The position numbers and the translations under genes are program-made. Shown here piece after piece: positions 59,866 to 64,000 of a stretch of DNA of 64,000 nucleotides. This stretch comes from CAXXOK01 sp963664595 (GTDB lineage: Bacteria > Bacillota > Clostridia > Christensenellales > Aristaeellaceae), in the NCBI GenBank assembly GCA_963664595.2, contig CAXXOK010000010.1:682001-746000 (forward strand), written 5' to 3'. The notes below the pieces were generated by a model, which ran no database searches, was not told the origin of the DNA, and saw only the letters and a list, made by a program, of their open reading frames with translations. The stretch's first letter is position 1. The number at the start of each line of letters is the position of its first letter.

Positions 59866-59904
59866 AACAAAAACGCGGAAAAATCTGATAATGGAGGGAT
59901 ATCT

Positions 59905-60822
59905 ATGTCTGAACAAACTCCCGCAAAACAATCCAAGGCGTCTCCGCTCATTGTGCTGCTATGCATTGTGCTGGTCGCAGCCATCGTGTTCGGAATTATC
60001 ACATACTTGGACAAAAACGCACTGTCTGCCGAAAAAGACAATCTGAACGCAAACCTTGAACAAGTAACGACCGAGCTTGGCGATGCCAAGACCCAGGCGG
60101 AAGAAGCGGCGCTGGCGCAGGCCGATACAGCCGCTTATGCCAAAGGGCTTGAAGACGAACTGGTTTCCCTGCAGGATGAAAATGCGTCGTTGCAGGGGCA
60201 GGTTACGTCTACCGGAGACGAGCTGACCTCCCTGCAAACCGAGTACGCGGCACTGGAAGAGCAGGTTGCCTCGCTAACGGACGAACTGAGCTCGCTCAAC
60301 GGCAAGCTGCTGTTCACCGAAGGCAAGCTTTCGATCTCTGACGGAAAACTTGCCAAAAACGAAGAAAGCCTTACCCAAGCTAACCAGCAGCTGACAGAAG
60401 CACAGGCCCTCGCGCAGGAACTCCAGTCCAAGCTTTCCGAAGCCGACAACGCGGCCGGCAGCAAGGATGAAGCCACCAACACCCGCATCACGGAGCTTCA
60501 GGATCTGTTAGCAGCCTCCGAAGCAGCCTTGGCGGATAGCCAGGCGGCACTGGAGGATGCCAAAACAGCACTGGCCGACGCACAGACTGCCGCATCAGCG
60601 GATGCCGAAGCGGCCGATGCTAAGCTGAGCGCGCTGAATGGCAAACAGCTCTACACCGAGGGTAAGCTTTCGCTGGCGCAGACCAAGCTATCCAACCTCC
60701 AAAGCAAGCTGGATGCATCCAATGCCCTGCTCGCCGATGCGCAGGCGAAAATCGACGAATTGAACGCCACCATCGAAGCCCTGCAGGAGGCCGCTGCCGC
60801 AGCAGCGCCTGCCGCCATCTGA
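59905..60822 (+). CDS. Membrane-anchored coiled-coil protein with internal repeat
   Basis: 305 residues: one N-terminal span (about 13-34, SPLIVLLCIVLVAAIVFGII), then almost uninterrupted Ala/Glu/Leu/Ser coiled coil to an Ala-rich end. A module is duplicated: LNGKLLFTEGKLS-SDGKLAKNEESL (about 131-156) and LNGKQLYTEGKLS-AQTKLSNLQSKL (about 247-271). No known domain. It may be a surface or septal scaffold protein facing outward. Divergent from the MoxR operon and followed by a strong terminator; RBS GGAGGG. Confidence 0.72.
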   Translation: MSEQTPAKQSKASPLIVLLCIVLVAAIVFGIITYLDKNALSAEKDNLNANLEQVTTELGDAKTQAEEAALAQADTAAYAKGLEDELVSLQDENASLQGQVTSTGDELTSLQTEYAALEEQVASLTDELSSLNGKLLFTEGKLSISDGKLAKNEESLTQANQQLTEAQALAQELQSKLSEADNAAGSKDEATNTRITELQDLLAASEAALADSQAALEDAKTALADAQTAASADAEAADAKLSALNGKQLYTEGKLSLAQTKLSNLQSKLDASNALLADAQAKIDELNATIEALQEAAAAAAPAAI

Positions 60823-60844
60823 CCGAAGGGTTTCGTTCCGTTCC

Positions 60845-60879
60845 AAAAGAGCACCCGCCGAACTGGTGGGTGCTCTTTT
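60845..60879 (+). terminator. Rho-independent terminator
   Basis: AAAAGAGCACCCGCC (60845-60859) pairs with GGTGGGTGCTCTTTT (60865-60879), one mismatch, T-tail. The 230 bases after it up to 61111 show no gene. Confidence 0.85.
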
Positions 60880-61111
60880 CCATAATCACAGATACCATGA
60901 GTACCGTGTGTACATACAACGGTGTATCAATAGCGTATCGGTGATTCCGCGTACATTCATCTTCCGCAACACAGTTTTTGGGTTCGAAACCTCTCTCCCT
61001 GTATCCATGCAGCTTCCTGTTTGATATTTCGTATTATAAGAATGCATATTCGATCTTCGTTCCCGCTTGTGCATCCAGCGGCAAACCGGTAAACCCCGCG
61101 AGTTTCTTTCC

Positions 61112-62383
61112 CTACGGTATGCGGTTTAAAACCTGCCACGCGGGATCAATATCCAGCGCCTTGAAATAGTCCGCGGGGGTTTCCGCACGGCGAATCAGCT
61201 TGAAGGTGCCGTCCTCCCGGTAGAGTACTTCCTTGCAGCGCAGCTTGCCGTTATAGTTGTACCCCATGCTCAGGCCGTGGGCTCCGGTATCGTGGATGAC
61301 AAGGATATCCCCCACCCCGGCCTTGGGCAGCATGCGGTCAACCGCGAATTTATCGTTATTCTCACACAGGGAGCCGATCACATCCACCTTTTCATCATGG
61401 GGAAGGCCTTCCTTGTCAACGATCGTGATGTGGTGATAGGCGCCGTACATGGCCGGGCGCATCAGGTCGCAGGCGCTGGCGTCCAGCCCCAGATAGTGCT
61501 TGTAGATGTTCTTTTCATGTGTGATGTGCGTCACCAGCCAGCCGTGCGGCGCCGTCATATACCGTCCCAGCTCGGTTTTGATCGTCACACCGCCGATTCC
61601 GTTGCCGACGATTACCTTTTCATAAGCCTTGCGTACGCCCGCGCCGATAGCTTCCACATTCGCTTCATCCTCGCCGGGCCGGTAGGGCACGCCAACGCCG
61701 CCGGAAAGATTGATAAACTTCAATTCCAGGCCGCTTTCCTGCCGCAGCTCCACTGCGGTTTCCATCAGCAGCTCCGCAAGTGCCGGATAATAATGTGGGT
61801 CGGTGGTGTTGCTGGAAAGAAACGCGTGCAGGGCAAATTGCTTTGCTCCATATTTTTTCAGCAGCATGATGGCGTCCGACAGCTGTTCTCTCGTCATGCC
61901 GTATTTGGCGTCGCCCGGGTCACCCATGATGGCGTTCCCCACGCGGAAGTGCCCGCCGGGATTGAAGCGCAGACAGATGGTCTCGGGTATGCCGCCGTTT
62001 TCTTTCAGCTCTTCGATGTGGGTGATGTCATCTAAATTGATGAACGAATCCAGCTTCCGTGCCAGGCGGAACTCGCGGGGCGGCACCACATTGGCGGAAA
62101 ACATGATATCTTCTCCGCGGAAGCCGCAGGCGTCCGCCAGCATCAGCTCCGTTTCACTCGCACAGTCCACACCGCAGCCCTCTTCTTTGAGGATGCGCAG
62201 AATAGCGGGTGTCGGCAGCGCCTTGACCGCGAAATATTCTTTAAAATCCTCACACCACGAAAACGCCCGCTGCCAACGCCTGGCCGTAGAGCGGATTCCC
62301 TGTTCATCGTACAGGTGAAACGGCGTATCAAACGCCTCGCATGCTTTGACAAACACGGAATCGGGAAGCGTGAAGTTAGGCAT
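61112..62383 (-). CDS. lysA: Diaminopimelate decarboxylase-like PLP enzyme
   Basis: Fold-type III decarboxylase. PLP lysine in EYFAVKALPTPAIL, CGVDCASETEL, glycine-rich phosphate loop NLSGGVGVPYRPG, and a C-terminal catalytic Cys in GSLCENNDKFA (usual form CESGD). HNDGT-like motifs of lysine/ornithine decarboxylases are absent. The likely reaction is meso-diaminopimelate to lysine. The CENND variant is unusual, so another D-centre diamino acid is possible. ATG at 62383 has AAGGAGG at 8 bases; the GTG two codons earlier is too close. Confidence 0.83.
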   Translation of the reverse strand: MPNFTLPDSVFVKACEAFDTPFHLYDEQGIRSTARRWQRAFSWCEDFKEYFAVKALPTPAILRILKEEGCGVDCASETELMLADACGFRGEDIMFSANVVPPREFRLARKLDSFINLDDITHIEELKENGGIPETICLRFNPGGHFRVGNAIMGDPGDAKYGMTREQLSDAIMLLKKYGAKQFALHAFLSSNTTDPHYYPALAELLMETAVELRQESGLELKFINLSGGVGVPYRPGEDEANVEAIGAGVRKAYEKVIVGNGIGGVTIKTELGRYMTAPHGWLVTHITHEKNIYKHYLGLDASACDLMRPAMYGAYHHITIVDKEGLPHDEKVDVIGSLCENNDKFAVDRMLPKAGVGDILVIHDTGAHGLSMGYNYNGKLRCKEVLYREDGTFKLIRRAETPADYFKALDIDPAWQVLNRIP

Positions 62384-62417
62384 GAACACATCCTCCTTGT
62401 AACCATTATTGGACTAA

Positions 62418-62447
62418 AGTGTAGCAAGCCGACAGGGCAATTGTCAA
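62418..62447 (-). promoter_or_regulatory. Promoter of the lysA-like gene
   Basis: Minus strand TTGACA (62442-62447), 18-bp spacer, TACACT (62418-62423), 35 bp before the start codon. Confidence 0.65.
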
Positions 62448-62538
62448 CCATGCCGCATTGTTTTCTTGCTGTATTCAGGAGAACATATGCAAGCTCCTGT
62501 GAAATTTTCGATATCTCCGGTGAATTCCATCAAACCGC

Positions 62539-62567
62539 TTGCTTTTTACCATTCTTCATGTTACAAT
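62539..62567 (+). promoter_or_regulatory. Promoter of rpsT
   Basis: TTGCTT (62539-62544), 17-bp spacer, TACAAT (62562-62567), 40 bp before the start. Confidence 0.65.
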
Positions 62568-62606
62568 ACACCTTGCAAATTCATGAAACTGAGGAGGTGA
62601 ATGACG

Positions 62607-62870
62607 TTGCCCAATATTAAATCCGCCATTAAGCGCGTGAAGGTAAGTGAGAAGAAAAACCTTCGCAACCGCATTGTGAAATCCAAGGTGAAAACCGCGA
62701 TAAAGAAATTTGACGCGGAGCTTGCGGTGAATCCCGCAAATGCAGGCGCGCAATACAGCGCTACCACCTCCGCTATCGATAAGGCTGCTGCCAAAGGGAT
62801 TGTCCACAAGAATACGGCCAATCGCAAAAAGGCAAGGCTTGCAAAGCAGATGGCAAAAGCCGCACAGTAA
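62607..62870 (+). CDS. rpsT: 30S ribosomal protein S20
   Basis: Small basic protein, PNIKSAIKRVKVSEKKNLRN at the start and GIVHKNTANRKKARLAKQ at the end, standard S20. The in-frame ATG at 62601 directly abuts the long GAGGAGGTGA Shine-Dalgarno, which leaves no spacing. TTG at 62607 has proper spacing and gives the usual MPNIKSA N-terminus, so TTG is preferred. Rare starts are known for rpsT. A terminator follows. Confidence 0.93.
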   Translation: MPNIKSAIKRVKVSEKKNLRNRIVKSKVKTAIKKFDAELAVNPANAGAQYSATTSAIDKAAAKGIVHKNTANRKKARLAKQMAKAAQ

Positions 62871-62896
62871 ACGCGGTGATCAACCGGCAATTGAAT

Positions 62897-62922
62897 AGAG
62901 ACCGAGCGATCGGTCTCTTTTT
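62897..62922 (+). terminator. Terminator of rpsT
   Basis: AGAGACCGA (62897-62905) pairs with TCGGTCTCT (62910-62918), loop GCGA, then TTTT. Confidence 0.85.
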
Positions 62923-63109
62923 CGTTGCAGATTATTGGGACTGCGGATGAGGAGGGTGTGTCGTTCCGGGCCATGCCGTTGCTTACGATTCATCCTTCTT
63001 ATCTTTGCAGGAGATATGTTGAACCTGAGCCTTCCCTGCCATTCGATAAACAGCTGCTGCCGGTCAATCAGGGGTAGTTGAAATAAGATACTATACGATA
63101 CCGGAAACG

Positions 63110-63132
63110 AAAAAGCGGCAATGCCGCTTTTT
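63110..63132. terminator. Terminator of the topoisomerase gene (bidirectional)
   Basis: AAAAAGCGG (63110-63118) pairs with CCGCTTTTT (63124-63132), loop CAATG. Serves the leftward gene ending at 63174. Nothing gene-like is seen between 62923 and 63109. Confidence 0.8.
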
Positions 63133-63173
63133 CTCGTTTTCGGTATAACGGTCACGCGGCCGCGGCCGCTCTT

Positions 63174-64000
63174 CTACTCTGTCTGCGTGCCGCCTTCCGT
63201 TGGTTCTTCTTGGGCAACCGGTTCGCTGGCAAACGGCAGCAAGCCCGTCACCACATCGCCCAGCACGGCCATAACGCACGCTTTTCCCTTGTCCTGCTTG
63301 TTTTTCAGGGATATCTCCTCTGCCTGGAGGATGCTTGCGGGGCTATTTTTTTGCGTTATCAGCACAGCTTGCGGCAGCGTGCGTACCTGCAACGCCCCGG
63401 CTAGCACGGAACCATTGGAACCGGTTTTGTTGAACGTGAAGATTTTCACGCCTTTGCCCGCGCGCGCCTGCGGCTCGAACTCCATATAGAGGATCCGTTT
63501 GGCGTGGCCCCGGTCGGTCATGACCAGAATTTGATCGTTTGGCTGCGGCTGCGCGGCAAACATGATCCGGTCCTGTATATCCAGCGTCATGCCCTTCACA
63601 CCCCCTGTGGTCCGCCCCTGCACCGGGATTTTATCGCAATGGCAGCGCAGGCTCATACACTGTTCCGTCAGCATCAGCAGATCCGTTTCCGGATCCAGCG
63701 GAAACACGGTCAGCACCTCGTCGCCGTCCTTCAGCTTGATGGCGGCATACTGCTGGCGGTTGATGTTGTACTCCGAGGCAGCTGTGCGTTTGAGCATTCC
63801 GTCCCTGGTAATAAACAGCAGATCCGGCATGGCAGCCAGCTCATCCCCCGTGCAGCAGAACATCTGGACAAGCTTTTCATGATCGCCGATCCCCAGAATG
63901 ACGCCGGACAGAAGCGACCCCTTCTGGCTTGGCTTATTGCTCTCCGGCAGACTGTCCACCCGAATCTGGTAGCAGTTGCCCAGATTGGTCATCAGGTACA
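63174..64000 (-). CDS. Type IIA topoisomerase A subunit, C-terminal part (ParC/GyrA-like)
   Basis: The frame runs off the right edge. The visible 275 residues are the beta-pinwheel C-terminal domain: MTNLGNCYQIRV, LLFITRDGMLKRT, VLTVFPLDPETDLLMLTEQ, ILVMTDRGHAKRILYMEF, RAGKGVKIFTFNKTGS. There is no acidic GyrA-type tail. The sequence TNLGNCYQIRVDSLPE resembles the second gyrA-like (topoisomerase IV type) protein of Clostridia more than gyrase proper. A short Glu/Thr-rich end closes the protein. Confidence 0.85.
   Translation of the reverse strand, partial: YLMTNLGNCYQIRVDSLPESNKPSQKGSLLSGVILGIGDHEKLVQMFCCTGDELAAMPDLLFITRDGMLKRTAASEYNINRQQYAAIKLKDGDEVLTVFPLDPETDLLMLTEQCMSLRCHCDKIPVQGRTTGGVKGMTLDIQDRIMFAAQPQPNDQILVMTDRGHAKRILYMEFEPQARAGKGVKIFTFNKTGSNGSVLAGALQVRTLPQAVLITQKNSPASILQAEEISLKNKQDKGKACVMAVLGDVVTGLLPFASEPVAQEEPTEGGTQTE

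Overview
The window looks like a chromosomal segment of a Bacillota, most likely a Clostridia-class gut-type anaerobe. The grounds are strong GGAGG ribosome binding sites, frequent TTG/GTG starts, near-consensus TTGACA-N17-TATAAT promoters, a tRNA-Thr with encoded CCA, a rho-independent terminator after most transcription units, and gene families typical of fermentative Clostridia (PF06089 asparaginases, YfcC carriers, cytochrome b5-like lipoproteins, a Clostridia-type topoisomerase A subunit). The DNA is moderately GC-rich by eye. The species cannot be named from the sequence. Both edges cut genes: a fused lipid or secondary-metabolite enzyme on the left and a type IIA topoisomerase A subunit on the right.

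Layout. 0-3.3 kb: a three-domain adenylation / acyl carrier / alpha-oxoamine synthase fusion. 3.4-4.5 kb: NadR-type NAD salvage enzyme. 4.8-15.6 kb: a six-gene leftward operon (lipoyl E2, E3, fused E1 alpha-beta, class II aldolase-SDR fusion, PHP phosphoesterase, SorE-like dehydrogenase) divergent from a DeoR-family regulator. It reads as a self-contained sugar or polyol catabolic route with its own 2-oxoacid dehydrogenase. 15.7-20.8 kb: PaaX regulator, GNAT-thioredoxin-like fusion, a frameshifted FMN-binding gene, a PanE-like reductase and a LOR/SDH (TIGR00300-like) protein. 21-25.7 kb: YfcC carrier, MocR regulator, EamA transporter and B3/4 protein. 25.9-29.1 kb: two SDR enzymes controlled by a divergent TetR regulator. 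29.3-30.3 kb: a haem lipoprotein plus a haem membrane protein. 30.5-35.2 kb: a five-gene ATP-grasp / alpha-E / transglutaminase / twin AstE-like operon. 35.2-38.1 kb: Tam methyltransferase and a large unidentified protein. 38.4-43.9 kb: PhnD-C-E-E transporter with a cytoplasmic 5'-nucleotidase-like enzyme. 44-49.6 kb: nucleotidyltransferase-like protein, a deleted threonine dehydratase remnant, CutC, an M24-fold protein and two coupled asparaginases. 49.7-53.1 kb: a polar amino acid ABC transporter behind a strong promoter and a structured leader. 53.2-55.1 kb: GNAT, a dead IS30-type transposase and tRNA-Thr. 55.2-59.7 kb: MoxR / DUF58 / transglutaminase operon. 59.9-64 kb: a coiled-coil membrane protein, a LysA-like decarboxylase, rpsT and the topoisomerase.

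Three observations stand out. First, a dispersed palindromic repeat of about 162 bp, with near-perfect terminal inverted repeats and compensatory changes in its inner hairpin, occurs at six places. Its tips supply or touch the stop codon of the adjoining gene at three of them. Second, the E1/E2/E3-aldolase-PHP-SorE operon and the ATP-grasp/alpha-E/transglutaminase/AstE operon are coherent gene sets whose substrates are not apparent from known pathways. Third, the left-edge fusion could load an acyl group, tether it and condense it with an amino acid in one chain, which is the chemistry for sphingoid-like or other amino-ketone lipids.
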